Assembly (NCBI GenBank): GCA_016707895.1
Contig: JADJGV010000037.1
Span: forward strand, 310,001-374,000
Direction: 5' to 3'
From: Myxococcales bacterium
GTDB lineage: Bacteria > Myxococcota_A > Polyangia > Haliangiales > Haliangiaceae
Length of the DNA stretch: 64,000 nt
Position 1 is the first letter of the stretch; each line of letters starts with the position of its first letter. The position numbers and the translations under genes are program-made. This document shows positions 1-10,082 of the stretch, piece after piece. The notes beneath the pieces were generated by a model that was given only the letters and a program-made list of their open reading frames with translations, searched no databases and had not been told where the DNA came from.

Positions 1-513
1 GCGGTCGGCTACGGCCACAAGACCTGGCGCGCGTTCCTGTCGGCGTACAACAACGGGACGCCGATCCACGCGATCGATCGCATCGGCAGCGGGCCCTGGT
101 ACGACCGCAACGGGCGCCTGGTGGCGATGAACCGGGCCGGCCTGTTGATGCAGCGGCCCGCGGGCGACGCGGCGGTGATCAACGACCTCCCCGACGAGAC
201 CGGCCAGGGCACCCGCCGGCTGGGCGACACCCACGACGTCATGACCGGCTCGAACACGCAGGGCCAGCTCGACGGCACCAGCGCGGCCAACACCTGCAAC
301 GACTGGACGAGCGTCCAGGGGCCGGGCACCGAGAACCTGGTGCGCTGCGGCCACGCCTGGCCGGCGATGAGCGGCATGCACTGGATCCAGGCCCACCGGC
401 TGCGCGGCTGCGAGCCCGGCATCAACCTGGTCCAGAACGGGCCCGGCACCGGCTACTCGGTCGGCGCCGGCGGCGGCTGGGGCGCGATCTACTGCTTCGC
501 GCTGCAGCCGTAG
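1..513 (+). CDS. C-terminal part of a secreted lectin-like (DUF1554-like) protein
   Basis: Only the last 170 codons are present; the frame is open from base 1, so the gene starts outside the window. The C-terminal region carries a TCNDWTS segment, a GHAW segment, an HxxxGCEPG segment and a final GWGAIYCFA, with paired cysteines. This pattern resembles the C-type-lectin-like fold of DUF1554/endostatin-like secreted proteins of Leptospira and myxobacteria. The cysteines suggest an exported, disulphide-bonded domain. An internal ATG at 121 is unlikely to be the start because the reading frame and domain extend upstream. The ligand is unknown and the family call is by pattern only. Confidence 0.6.
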   Translation, partial: AVGYGHKTWRAFLSAYNNGTPIHAIDRIGSGPWYDRNGRLVAMNRAGLLMQRPAGDAAVINDLPDETGQGTRRLGDTHDVMTGSNTQGQLDGTSAANTCNDWTSVQGPGTENLVRCGHAWPAMSGMHWIQAHRLRGCEPGINLVQNGPGTGYSVGAGGGWGAIYCFALQP

Positions 514-525
514 GCGCGGCGCGGG

Positions 526-531
526 TAGAGT
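526..531 (+). promoter_or_regulatory. -10 box (TAGAGT) 7 nt before the Nudix start codon
   Basis: TAGAGT fits the TANNNT -10 pattern and ends 7 nt before ATG 539. That places the expected transcription start at or next to the start codon, predicting a leaderless mRNA. No good -35 box is visible 16-18 nt upstream. Confidence 0.45.
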
Positions 532-538
532 CCCGGCC

Positions 539-1210
539 ATGCGGGACCTCGCGCTGGCGTTCGTGATCGATCGCGACGAGGTGGTGGGCGAGGGCGGGTT
601 CCTGGCGATCCGCCGGCTGCGCATGCACAACCGGCGCGGCGACGGCTCGACGTCGGCGGGCTTCGTGTGCGACTTCGTCCACCGACCCTACGGCCAGGAC
701 GCGGTGGTGATCGTCCTGTGGCACCGCGACGCGACCGGCGCGGTGCAGGTGCTCCTGCGCGAGGGCATGCGGCCGTCGCTGGCGTTCGGGCGCGACCCGG
801 CGCGGGCGCCGCTGCCCGAGCTGGCGGGCGACGGCTGGTTGATCGAGCTGCCGGCCGGCATCATCGAGCGCGGGGACGTCGGCGAGCCCGGCCTGCGCGC
901 CCGGGCCGCGGCCGAGGCGCTCGAGGAGGGCGGCTTCGCGGTGGCGCCGGCGGCGATGGTGATCCTCGGCGCCGGCAGCCTGCCCAGCCCGGGCACGGTG
1001 CCCGAGAAGTACTACTTCGTCGCCGCCGAGGTCGATCCGGCGGCGCAGCAGCCGCTGCCCGGCGACGGCTCGCCGATGGAGGAGGGCGCCGGCACCGGCT
1101 GGTGGTCGCTCGACGCCGCGATCGCCGCGTGCGTCGCCGGCGCGCTGGCCGACGGCAAGACCGAGCTCGGGCTGCGCCGGCTGCGCGACCACCTCGCGGG
1201 GGCCGCGTGA
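539..1210 (+). CDS. Nudix-family hydrolase with a degenerate Nudix box
   Basis: The protein has 223 aa and a Nudix fold typical of ADP-sugar/nucleoside-diphosphate hydrolases. The signature region runs PAGIIERGD, a Gly/Arg/Ala-rich loop, then AEALEEGG. Compared with the canonical GX5EX7REUXEEXGU there are about four extra residues between the GD step and the helix, and the conserved Arg is Ala, while the metal-binding EE pair is kept. N-terminal strands (about residues 1-60) precede the Nudix core, as in ADP-ribose pyrophosphatases. Substrate and activity cannot be assigned, and the missing Arg may weaken catalysis. The gene ends in GTGA, overlapping the next start, so the two genes are translationally coupled. 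Confidence 0.75.
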   Translation: MRDLALAFVIDRDEVVGEGGFLAIRRLRMHNRRGDGSTSAGFVCDFVHRPYGQDAVVIVLWHRDATGAVQVLLREGMRPSLAFGRDPARAPLPELAGDGWLIELPAGIIERGDVGEPGLRARAAAEALEEGGFAVAPAAMVILGAGSLPSPGTVPEKYYFVAAEVDPAAQQPLPGDGSPMEEGAGTGWWSLDAAIAACVAGALADGKTELGLRRLRDHLAGAA

Positions 1211-2265
1211 TCCGCGCGGCGGTGATCGGGCTCGGCGTCGCGGTCGTCGTGCTCGGCGCCGCGATCGGCTTGCGCGCCGAGCGGCTGCTCGGCCCGTCGG
1301 CGCCCACCATCGATCTGGTGGCCACGGTGCCGGGCGACGCGCCGCTGGGCACGTGCGAGCGGGCGTGGCACGCGCGGCTGCGCGCCTACGAGATCAAGAT
1401 GCGCGTGCTGGACGCGACCGACGAGACCACGACCGTCGGGATCGCGGTCCGTGGCGCGGCGCCGCGCGACGCCGCCGGGCTGGCCGACGCGCTGGTCCGC
1501 CCCGGCTCGCTCGGGTTCCACTGGGTCGACAGCGACGCGGCGGTCGCCCGCGACTGGTTCCAGCGGCTGGATCCGGCGCGCGGCCCGGCGCGGGCCGACG
1601 GCGTGGCCGCGGCCACCGACGCGTGGAGCGACGACCGCGGCGCGGCGCGCGAGGAGGTCTACCTGACCGGCCCGACTCCGGCGGCGATCACCGCGGCGCT
1701 GGCCGAGGTCGCGCCCGACGCGCCGGTGCCGTCGGGGCGGGCGCTGGTGTTCGAGCGCCTCGGGCCGCGCCCCGACGCGCCCGCGGCGCCGGCCTACCGC
1801 AGCTACCTGGTCGAGGCCGCGCCGATCCTGACCCAGGCCGACGTGGCCGGCGCGCGCGTCGCCGCGAACCAGTTCGACGGCCGGCCCGAGGTCGAGCTCA
1901 CCTGGAGCGATCACGCCGGCACGGTGTTCGGCGACCAGACCGCGGCCCGGGTCGGCGCGAAGCTGGCGATCGTCATCGACGGCGAGGTGGCGTCGGCGCC
2001 GGTCGTGCGCGGCGCGATCCGCGGCGGCCGCGCGGTGATCTCGATGGGCGGCGGCGATCCGATCGCGCGCGCGGGCGAGGCGTTCGCGCTGGCCCGCAGC
2101 CTCGACGGCGGCGGCAAGCTGGTGCCGCCCGGCGTGACCGCGCGGGTGGTCGGCGTCCGCGCCGGCGACGCGTCGTCGCCGTGGCTGGTGCGCGGCGGGC
2201 TGGCCGCGCTGGCCGGGTTCGTCGCCGCCGCCGCCGCCGCCGCGTGGCGCGCGCGCCGGCGCTGA
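1207..2265 (+). CDS. SecD-head-domain membrane protein
   Basis: This 352-aa protein starts at GTG 1207, overlapping the Nudix stop (GTGA). It has an N-terminal membrane segment (about residues 3-20), then a periplasmic region resembling the P1 head and base of SecD. The markers are 'SLGFHWVD' near residue 100 and 'ILTQADVAGARVA' plus 'VGAKLAIVIDGEVASAPVV' further on, matching the SecD pattern where the SecDF substrate loop is made. A second hydrophobic segment lies at the C-terminus, followed by Arg residues. Full-length SecD has six membrane segments; here the channel part is missing. It is probably a stand-alone SecD-head paralog of unknown function, not a working translocase subunit. Confidence 0.65.
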   Translation: MIRAAVIGLGVAVVVLGAAIGLRAERLLGPSAPTIDLVATVPGDAPLGTCERAWHARLRAYEIKMRVLDATDETTTVGIAVRGAAPRDAAGLADALVRPGSLGFHWVDSDAAVARDWFQRLDPARGPARADGVAAATDAWSDDRGAAREEVYLTGPTPAAITAALAEVAPDAPVPSGRALVFERLGPRPDAPAAPAYRSYLVEAAPILTQADVAGARVAANQFDGRPEVELTWSDHAGTVFGDQTAARVGAKLAIVIDGEVASAPVVRGAIRGGRAVISMGGGDPIARAGEAFALARSLDGGGKLVPPGVTARVVGVRAGDASSPWLVRGGLAALAGFVAAAAAAAWRARRR

Positions 2266-2268
2266 TCG

Positions 2269-3684
<1,416 letters not shown>

Positions 3685-3708
3685 GCTACCCCACGGCGGG
3701 CGGCGGCG

Positions 3709-5232
3709 TCACGCCTCGGCCCGCGGTCGTTCGCCGGCCGGCGCCGCGGGCAGGTAGACCCGGAACACCGCGCCGCCGGTGGCGGCCTCGTCGACCTCGA
3801 TCCAGCCGTCGTGCTCCTTGACGATGCCGGCGCACACCGCGAGGCCCAGGCCGGTGCCGCCCTGGCCGTCCTTCGACGTGTAGAACGGCTCGAAGATCTT
3901 GTCGCGGCGGTCGCGGGGGATGCCGGGCCCGGTGTCGGAGACCTCGACCCGCACGAACGCCTGCTCGGGCGCCAGCTCGAGGCCCGGGCGCTGCTGGGTG
4001 ACCGCCGAGGTCTCGACCGTGACCGCGCCGCCGTCGGGCATGGCCTGGATGGCGTTGAGCAAGAGGTTGAGCAGCACCTGCTGCACGCGATCGCTGTCGG
4101 CCACCACCTGGGGCAACCCCTCGGCGCGGATGAGCCGGGTCTTGACCTTGGCGGCGGCGAACTGGCTGCCCAGGAGCTCCATCGTGGTCAGCGTGATCTC
4201 GTTGAGGTTGAGGCGCCCCATGCCCGGCGGCCCGACCCGGCGCCGCGCGAAGTCGAGCAGGCGCTGGATGATGCGGGTGATGCGCGCGGTCTGCTCCTCG
4301 ATGATGGTCGCGTTCTTGGCCACCACCTCGGGGTCGCCGGCCTTCTTGTGGGTGGCCCGGGCGCGGCCGGCGATCACGTTGAGCGGCGTGCCGACCTCGT
4401 GGGCGATCTCGGCGGCGATCTGGCCGATCGTCGCCAGCTTCTCGGTGTGGGCCAGGCGCTGCTCCAGCGTGTGCTTGGCGTCGGCCGAGCGCCGGGTCTC
4501 GGCCCGCGACTCGCGCAGCGAGAACGTCATGTCGTTGAACCGGGTGGCGATCGCGCCGATCTCGTCGTCGCGCTCGGACAGGAGCACGTGCGACAGATCG
4601 CCGCGCGCCACCTCGTCGACGCCGCCCAGGAGCTTGGCCATCGGCCGGGTCATCAGGCTGCGGGTGGCGAGGAACACCGCGGTGGTGGTCAGCGCCGCGA
4701 TCACCACCACCCAGCCGATCGCGCGCCACACGTCGCCGCGCCACGCCGCGTCGAGGTACGCCACCGGCCGCGCCAGCTCGAGCATGCCGGTGACCTCGAT
4801 GCCGTCCTTGCCCTGCGCGCGCAGCGGCAGCGCCAGCACCAGGTCGCCGCGCTCGCGCTCGAGCAGCGCCAGCTGCGGCGCGTTGGTGAGCGCGGCCAGG
4901 CGCCGGCTCTGGGTCACCGACAGCGCCGGGCGCGCCGGCGGCTTGCCCGGGCCCGGCTCGTCGGCGGTCACGATGTTGATCCGCCAGCCGGCGCCGCTGC
5001 GCCCGAGCTCGCGGCCGAGGTCGCGGGTCAGCCGCAGCGGATCGAGGTGAGCGATGTCGGCGCCCAGCGTCTCGAGCGTGGTCCGCAGCGCCAGCCCGGT
5101 CGCCCGGGCCTCGCTCTCGATCGCGCGCTGCCGGTTGTCGGCGCGGGCCCGCACCTCGAACGCCGCGTAGACGGTCAAGGTCAGCGTGATCACCAACGCC
5201 GTGGCCGCCGTGATGCGAGTGCCGATGCGCAC
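3709..5232 (-). CDS. membrane sensor histidine kinase
   Basis: The 507-aa kinase has two membrane segments (about residues 8-25 and 168-190) around a periplasmic sensor of about 140 aa, then a HAMP linker, a HisKA domain with His278 in AAEIAHEVGTPLN, and a HATPase_c domain with the N box NLLLNAIQAM, G1 DTGPGIP, F box FEPFYTSK and G2 GGTGLGLA. All catalytic boxes are present. It autophosphorylates and should transfer phosphate to the adjacent NtrC-type regulator. The signal is unknown. It starts 17 nt after the phosphodiesterase gene, so the three minus-strand genes probably form one operon. Confidence 0.92.
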   Translation of the reverse strand: MRIGTRITAATALVITLTLTVYAAFEVRARADNRQRAIESEARATGLALRTTLETLGADIAHLDPLRLTRDLGRELGRSGAGWRINIVTADEPGPGKPPARPALSVTQSRRLAALTNAPQLALLERERGDLVLALPLRAQGKDGIEVTGMLELARPVAYLDAAWRGDVWRAIGWVVVIAALTTTAVFLATRSLMTRPMAKLLGGVDEVARGDLSHVLLSERDDEIGAIATRFNDMTFSLRESRAETRRSADAKHTLEQRLAHTEKLATIGQIAAEIAHEVGTPLNVIAGRARATHKKAGDPEVVAKNATIIEEQTARITRIIQRLLDFARRRVGPPGMGRLNLNEITLTTMELLGSQFAAAKVKTRLIRAEGLPQVVADSDRVQQVLLNLLLNAIQAMPDGGAVTVETSAVTQQRPGLELAPEQAFVRVEVSDTGPGIPRDRRDKIFEPFYTSKDGQGGTGLGLAVCAGIVKEHDGWIEVDEAATGGAVFRVYLPAAPAGERPRAEA

Positions 5233-5249
5233 CGCGACATCCTACCGTG

Positions 5250-5807
5250 TCACGGCGGCGACCACGGCTGTCCGCTGGCCACGTCGACGTGGGCCAGCGC
5301 CAGCCCCCGCGCCGACAGCGTCATCGTGCCGTAGACGATCGGCAGCTCGAACCGCCGCGGCCCGGCCGACCCGGGGTTGAACATCGCCAGGCCGCGATCG
5401 CGCCCGAGGAACGGCACGTGCGAGTGGCCGCACACCACCAGGTGCGCGCCGGCCGCCGTCGCCCGCCGCGCCACCTCGGCCCGCAACCGCGGCCCGGCCA
5501 CCGCGATGTGGGTCATGAAGATCGTCAACGCGCTGCCGCCGGTCACCTCGAGCACCACGTCGTCGGGCAGCGCCAGATCGCCGTCGATGTTGCCCCGCAC
5601 CGCGAACACCGGCGCCACCGCCTCCAGCGCCTCGACCACGGCCATCGCGCCGATGTCACCCGCCAGCAGGATCGCGTCGGGCCCCCACGCCCGCAACCGC
5701 CCGAGCAGGTCCGGGTGCGGCCGCCCGTGCGTGTCCGCTACCGCCGCGATCCGCAACGATCCATCGTCCCGCCGCGCCATCGTCGCTCGCACCGCTGCCG
5801 TTGCCAC
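5250..5807 (-). CDS. YfcE/MJ0936-type metallophosphoesterase
   Basis: The 185-aa protein carries the calcineurin-like two-metal site in order: DTHG (about 25-28), GDIG, GNID, a mid-protein His in FMTHIAV, GHSH and NPGS. Spacing and length fit the small YfcE/MJ0936 phosphodiesterases, which cleave phosphodiesters using Mn or similar metals. The natural substrate of this family is generally unclear. The gene is first in a minus-strand run with the histidine kinase and regulator. The divergent gene starts about 60 nt away at GTG 5867. Confidence 0.85.
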   Translation of the reverse strand: MATAAVRATMARRDDGSLRIAAVADTHGRPHPDLLGRLRAWGPDAILLAGDIGAMAVVEALEAVAPVFAVRGNIDGDLALPDDVVLEVTGGSALTIFMTHIAVAGPRLRAEVARRATAAGAHLVVCGHSHVPFLGRDRGLAMFNPGSAGPRRFELPIVYGTMTLSARGLALAHVDVASGQPWSPP

Positions 5808-5850
5808 CCCGACACCCTAGCAAGTTCCCGATCCGATCCCGCGGATCAGC

Positions 5851-5856
5851 TACCAT
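5851..5856 (+). promoter_or_regulatory. -10 box (TACCAT) upstream of the alpha/beta hydrolase
   Basis: TACCAT ends 10 nt before GTG 5867. The same hexamer occurs 8 nt upstream of a short ORF at 19397. The spacing predicts an mRNA with a leader of only a few nucleotides. Confidence 0.4.
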
Positions 5857-5866
5857 CGCGCGCACA

Positions 5867-6769
5867 GTGGTCCCCGGCCTCGGTCAACACACGCTCCGCA
5901 TGCGCGACGCCACGCGCATCGGCTACCAGTTCCGCCCCGGCTCCAGCCCCGACGCACCGCTGGTGGTGCTCAGCAACGGCCTGGGCGGCACCTTCGAGGC
6001 CTACCGTCACGTGTTCGCGGCGCTGCCCGGCTTCCGCGTGCTGTGCTGGGACTACCGCGGGCTGTTCAGCTCCGAGGCGCCGCCCGATCCGGCGGCCAAC
6101 ACCGTCGCCCACCAGGTCGACGATCTGATCGAGCTGCTCGATCACCTCGACGCGCCGCAGGCGGTGGTGGTGGGCTGGTCGATGGGCGTGCAGGTGAACT
6201 TCGAGCTGTGGCGCCGCGCCCCCGAGCGGGTGGCCGGCATCCTGGCGATCAACGGCACCAGCGGCCGGCCGTTCCGCACGATCATGGGCATGGCGTTCCT
6301 CGAGAAGGTCATCCCGTCGGTGATCAACCTGATGCGGGCCCAGGCCGCGTTCGTCGGTAAGGCCGCCGACAAGGTGGCCGGCTCCGACGCGCTGATCGCC
6401 GCGATGCAGGCCTTCGGCATGGTGTCGCAGACGCTCGACGTCGACGCGTTCCGCGACGTCGCGGCCGGGTTCCGCACCCTCGACTGGCGCATCTACGGCG
6501 ACCTGCTCGAGCGGCTGAACCAGCACGACGCCGAGGACGTGCTGCCGACGATCCGGGTGCCGACCGCGATCGTCACCGGCGACAAGGACGTGTTGACCCC
6601 GCCCACCACCGCCGAGCGGCTGCGCCAGGCCATCCCCGGCGCCCGGCTGCGGGTGATCCCGGGCGGCACCCACTACACGCCGGTCGAGTACCCCGCGATC
6701 ATCAAGGACGAGCTGCACCGGCTGCTTGCCCGCGTCCCTGGCTGGCAGCTGGGCCCCGCCAGCGAGTAG
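5867..6769 (+). CDS. alpha/beta-fold hydrolase
   Basis: The product has about 300 aa from GTG 5867. The frame is open upstream to 5801, but the -10-like box at 5851 and the onset of the fold favour the GTG; ATG 5900 is also possible. The hydrolase core shows an oxyanion-hole region (LSNGLGGT), the nucleophile elbow GWSMGVQ, the acid in TGDKDVLTP and the catalytic His in GGTHYTP. A cap domain of about 60 residues lies between strands 6 and 7. The substrate cannot be told from sequence. The next gene starts 14 nt downstream but has its own -10-like box. Confidence 0.82.
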   Translation: MVPGLGQHTLRMRDATRIGYQFRPGSSPDAPLVVLSNGLGGTFEAYRHVFAALPGFRVLCWDYRGLFSSEAPPDPAANTVAHQVDDLIELLDHLDAPQAVVVGWSMGVQVNFELWRRAPERVAGILAINGTSGRPFRTIMGMAFLEKVIPSVINLMRAQAAFVGKAADKVAGSDALIAAMQAFGMVSQTLDVDAFRDVAAGFRTLDWRIYGDLLERLNQHDAEDVLPTIRVPTAIVTGDKDVLTPPTTAERLRQAIPGARLRVIPGGTHYTPVEYPAIIKDELHRLLARVPGWQLGPASE

Positions 6770-6772
6770 ACT
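6767..6772 (+). promoter_or_regulatory. -10 box (TAGACT) upstream of the Ser/Thr kinase
   Basis: TAGACT overlaps the stop codon of the hydrolase gene and ends 11 nt before ATG 6784. It is another short-leader start of the type seen throughout the window. No clear -35 box is present. Confidence 0.35.
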
Positions 6773-6783
6773 GGCGCCGACCG

Positions 6784-8490
6784 ATGCCTGCCTGTCCGAG
6801 CTGTGGTGCCGACGTCCTGGACATCGACGTCAAGTGCGGTGCGTGCGGCACCAACCTGTCGCCGACCGGCGCGGTGCGGCTGGTCGGCACCACCGTGCTG
6901 GGTCAGTACCGCATCGTCGACGTGCTCGGCCAGGGCGGCATGAGCGTGGTCTACAAGGGCAAGCACGCGCTGACCGATCAGGACGTCGCGCTCAAGGTGC
7001 TGCCGCCCGAGCTGGCCGCCTACAGCCAGGTCAAGTCGCGGTTCCTCGAGGAGGCCAAGGCCCTGGCCCAGCTCGACCACCCCAACATCGTCCACCTGTA
7101 CAACTTCGGCCAGGAGAACGGCAGCTTCGTCCTGGCCATGCAGTTCGTGCACGGCCAGACCTGGGAGCGGCTGATCATCGAGAGCGAGGGCCAGGAGTGG
7201 CCGACCGCGACCCGGATCGCGGTCGACGTGCTGCGCGGCCTCGAGTACGCGCACAACCGCGGCGTGGTCCACCGCGACATGAAGCCGTCCAACGTGCTGG
7301 TGCGCGACGACGACGGCACCGCGACGGTGATGGACTTCGGCATCGCCAAGATGACGACGTCGACCAAGCTGACCGCCACCGGCCAGACCATGGGCACGGT
7401 GCGCTACATGTCGCCCGAGCAGGTGCGCGGCCAGGAGGTCGACGCGCGCTCCGACATCTACTCGCTGGGCGCGACGCTGTACGAGGCGCTGGTGGGCGAC
7501 ACGCCGTTCGACGGCAACACCCACTTCGAGATCATGTCCAAGCACCTGTCCGAGGCGCCGCCGTCGCTGACCGACCGCGGCGTGCGGGTGCCGCCGCTGC
7601 TCGAGGCCGCGGTGATGCGGTCGCTGGCCAAGAAGGCCGACGACCGCTTCGCGACCGCCCGCGACTTCCGCAAGGAGCTCGAGGAGGCGCTCAAGGACGC
7701 CCACGACGGCTTCGCCGAGACCCAGCGGCTGTCGCGCGAGACCGTCGCCAAGGCGCGCTCGGGCGTCGTCGCCAGCGATCCGGTGCTGGCGGTGCCGCCG
7801 ACCGGGCCGATCCAGTCGACCACGCCCGGCACCCGCGCCGCCAAGGCCGCCGCCGCCGGCAGCGACGCCGCCAAGCTCACGTCGATCGCCGACAAGCTGG
7901 AGCCCGACGGCCCGCGCCCGCCGCCGGCGCGCGGCCTGCCGTGGCTGTGGATCGGCTCGGGGACGCTGGTGCTGGTCGCCGCCGCCGCGGTGCTGTGGCG
8001 CCTGCAGCGGTCGCCGGCCAAGGCGCCGCCGCCGCCGCCGCCGCCGGCCCCCGGCCTGACCCTGCCCGCGGTGGCGTGGAAGCCCGAGGCGACGTTCCCC
8101 GACGATCAGCTCACGGTGAAGGTGGTCGCCGCGTCGAAGTGGCAGCCCGCCGAGATCGCCGCCGCCGCGGGTCGTATCCGCGCGTTGATCCCGGGGCTGC
8201 TCACCGCCCACGGCCGCACCGCCGCGCCGGTGGTGACGCCGCTGACGATCGTCGTCGTGCCGCAGGAGGTCATGTGCGCGCCCGGCGTGGTCGACTCGAT
8301 CGAGCGCAAGTGCAACGACATCGGCAACTACTACCGGCTGAAGGAGAAGACGCTGCTGCTGGTCGACACCGACGATCAGGAGCTGCGCGACAACCAGCTG
8401 GCCGAGGGGCTGGGCGAGGTGTCGTGCCTGTACAACGACGTCACGCCGTGCTTCGCCGACGAGCTCAAGGCCGCGATCAAGGCGCATTGA
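6784..8490 (+). CDS. zinc-ribbon Ser/Thr protein kinase with one membrane segment
   Basis: The 568-aa protein starts with a zinc ribbon (Cys4, Cys7, Cys18, Cys21), then a Hanks-type kinase domain (about 42-305): P-loop GQGGMSVVYKG, Lys71, HRDMKPSN with catalytic Asp165, DFG Asp184, and SPEQ in the activation segment. An Ala/Pro-rich linker leads to a membrane helix (385-406) and a Pro-rich spacer, then about 150 residues outside the membrane with no PASTA repeats and no domain recognised. All catalytic residues are intact. The N-terminal ribbon is common in myxobacterial kinases. The next gene encodes a membrane sensor, but it has its own promoter. Confidence 0.92.
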   Translation: MPACPSCGADVLDIDVKCGACGTNLSPTGAVRLVGTTVLGQYRIVDVLGQGGMSVVYKGKHALTDQDVALKVLPPELAAYSQVKSRFLEEAKALAQLDHPNIVHLYNFGQENGSFVLAMQFVHGQTWERLIIESEGQEWPTATRIAVDVLRGLEYAHNRGVVHRDMKPSNVLVRDDDGTATVMDFGIAKMTTSTKLTATGQTMGTVRYMSPEQVRGQEVDARSDIYSLGATLYEALVGDTPFDGNTHFEIMSKHLSEAPPSLTDRGVRVPPLLEAAVMRSLAKKADDRFATARDFRKELEEALKDAHDGFAETQRLSRETVAKARSGVVASDPVLAVPPTGPIQSTTPGTRAAKAAAAGSDAAKLTSIADKLEPDGPRPPPARGLPWLWIGSGTLVLVAAAAVLWRLQRSPAKAPPPPPPPAPGLTLPAVAWKPEATFPDDQLTVKVVAASKWQPAEIAAAAGRIRALIPGLLTAHGRTAAPVVTPLTIVVVPQEVMCAPGVVDSIERKCNDIGNYYRLKEKTLLLVDTDDQELRDNQLAEGLGEVSCLYNDVTPCFADELKAAIKAH

Positions 8491-8539
8491 CGGCGCCGCG
8501 CCCCCGGCGCACCGCGATCCCGGTCGACGCCCGCAGCGA

Positions 8540-8569
8540 TTGACACGAGGATCCGCAGGCTTGGATACT
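8540..8569 (+). promoter_or_regulatory. sigma-70-type promoter (TTGACA-N18-GATACT)
   Basis: A consensus -35 TTGACA (8540-8545) is followed after 18 nt by GATACT (8564-8569). Transcription should begin near 8576. Unlike most genes here, this one keeps a short leader with a GGAGG ribosome site (8583-8587) four nt before ATG 8592. Confidence 0.65.
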
Positions 8570-8591
8570 AGCCGCCGAGGCTGGAGGCCAC

Positions 8592-10082
8592 ATGTCACGC
8601 ACCGTCATCGGCGGCATCGTCGCGATCGCGATCGCGGCGCTCACCGCCGTCTTGTACTTCGTCGTCAGCGGCAGCCTGGCGCGGCCGCTCCAGCGCGAGG
8701 CCCGGTCGCTGATCAAGCGGGCGCCGGAGCAGGCGCTGTCGAACGCCAAGCTGTCGGCGCTCGACACCTACAACAAGGTCGAGGTCCTGTCGCACGACCC
8801 GGCGATGCTGAGCGCGCTCAAGACCGCGGTGCCCGAGGAGCGGAGCCGGCTGGTCAAGGCGGTGTTCGACCAGTTCAAGGCCAAGACCGAGGGCGCCAGC
8901 CCCGACATGCTGGCGCTGGTCGACGCCTCGGGCGCGATCGTCGCGATGGACGGCGTCGCCAACCCCGTGGCCGGCGAGTTCAAGAAGGACGACAAGCTGG
9001 TGTGGCAGGGCCTCGCGCTGGCGATCGCCCAGCCGACGCTGCTCACCGAGATCTGGAACTACCCGGGCAAGGGCGTGATGCGGGTCGGGCTGGGCTCGGT
9101 CCTCGACACCGAGCAGGTCGACGCCGCCGGCCAGCCCAAGGTCCTGGGCGCGGTGGTCGTGGCCTACGCGTTCACGTCGAAGGCCGCGCGCCTGCAGCAG
9201 CAGATCCTCGGCGCCGACGTCGCGTACTTCGACGCCGGCCAGGTGTTCGCGTCGAGCTTCCGCCGCGGCGACGACGCCGAGGACACCAGCATGCAGGGCG
9301 CGCTGGCGCCGCTCCTCACCAAGGACGATCTGGTCAAGACCGCGCTGGCCAAGGGCCAGTCGGGCCGGTTCATCCAGGTCGGCGTCCGCGGCAAGACCTA
9401 CCTGGTGTCGGCGGTGCTGTTGCCGCGGCTGTCGCTCAAGCCGTTCCCCGACGGCTACCCGCAGCCGACCGCCGGCGCGCTGGTGCTGACCGAGCTCGAC
9501 CGCACCGCGCCCGAGCACGGCACCGCGACGCTGATGATCCTGGTGCTCGGCGTCGTCGCGATCCTGCTCGCGGTCGGCGGCGTGCTGCTGTCGACCCAGC
9601 GCATCCTGCACCAGGTCGACGAGGTCGAGCTGGGCGTGGCCGAGATCATCAACGGCAACATCGACCGCACGTTCCGCCCCGTCGGCGAGGAGCTCGACGG
9701 CCTGGCCAACGGGCTCAACGTCATGCTGGCGCGCCTGCTGGGCCGGCCCGAGCCCGGCGACGAGGACTACGACGAGGACGGCAACCCGATGCAGGCCGGC
9801 CGGGTCGAGTTCGACGAGGGCGACGCGCGCCCCGCGGGCGATCCCGATCTGGCGGCGCTGGCCCAGGAGCCCGAGCCCGACTACTACAAGCGGGTCTTCA
9901 CCGAGTACACCGACGCCAAGCGCGCGGCCGGCACCCCCGACGAGGTCAGCTTCGAGGGCTTCATCGCCAAGCTGCGGGTCAACGAGGGCCGGCTCAAGGC
10001 GCAGTTCCAGTGCAAGGCGGTGCGGTTCCGCGTCGTCGCCAAGGACGGCAAGGTGTCCTTGAAGCCAGTGCCGATCGTCTGA
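8592..10082 (+). CDS. membrane sensor protein with HAMP-like region, MXAN_5187-like C-terminus
   Basis: This 496-aa protein has membrane segments at about residues 5-25 and 313-335 around a large extracytoplasmic domain. It contains a cache-like strand pattern ('MLALVDASGAIVAM') typical of small-molecule sensors. A HAMP-like linker follows (residues about 335-390). Then come an acidic low-complexity stretch and a C-terminal domain beginning 'DYYKRVFTEYTDAKR', which resembles the conserved C-terminus of Myxococcus MXAN_5187-type proteins. No kinase or methyl-accepting output is present. It lies behind the Ser/Thr kinase and overlaps the NamZ-like gene by one base (TGATG). Function is unknown. 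Confidence 0.65.
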   Translation: MSRTVIGGIVAIAIAALTAVLYFVVSGSLARPLQREARSLIKRAPEQALSNAKLSALDTYNKVEVLSHDPAMLSALKTAVPEERSRLVKAVFDQFKAKTEGASPDMLALVDASGAIVAMDGVANPVAGEFKKDDKLVWQGLALAIAQPTLLTEIWNYPGKGVMRVGLGSVLDTEQVDAAGQPKVLGAVVVAYAFTSKAARLQQQILGADVAYFDAGQVFASSFRRGDDAEDTSMQGALAPLLTKDDLVKTALAKGQSGRFIQVGVRGKTYLVSAVLLPRLSLKPFPDGYPQPTAGALVLTELDRTAPEHGTATLMILVLGVVAILLAVGGVLLSTQRILHQVDEVELGVAEIINGNIDRTFRPVGEELDGLANGLNVMLARLLGRPEPGDEDYDEDGNPMQAGRVEFDEGDARPAGDPDLAALAQEPEPDYYKRVFTEYTDAKRAAGTPDEVSFEGFIAKLRVNEGRLKAQFQCKAVRFRVVAKDGKVSLKPVPIV

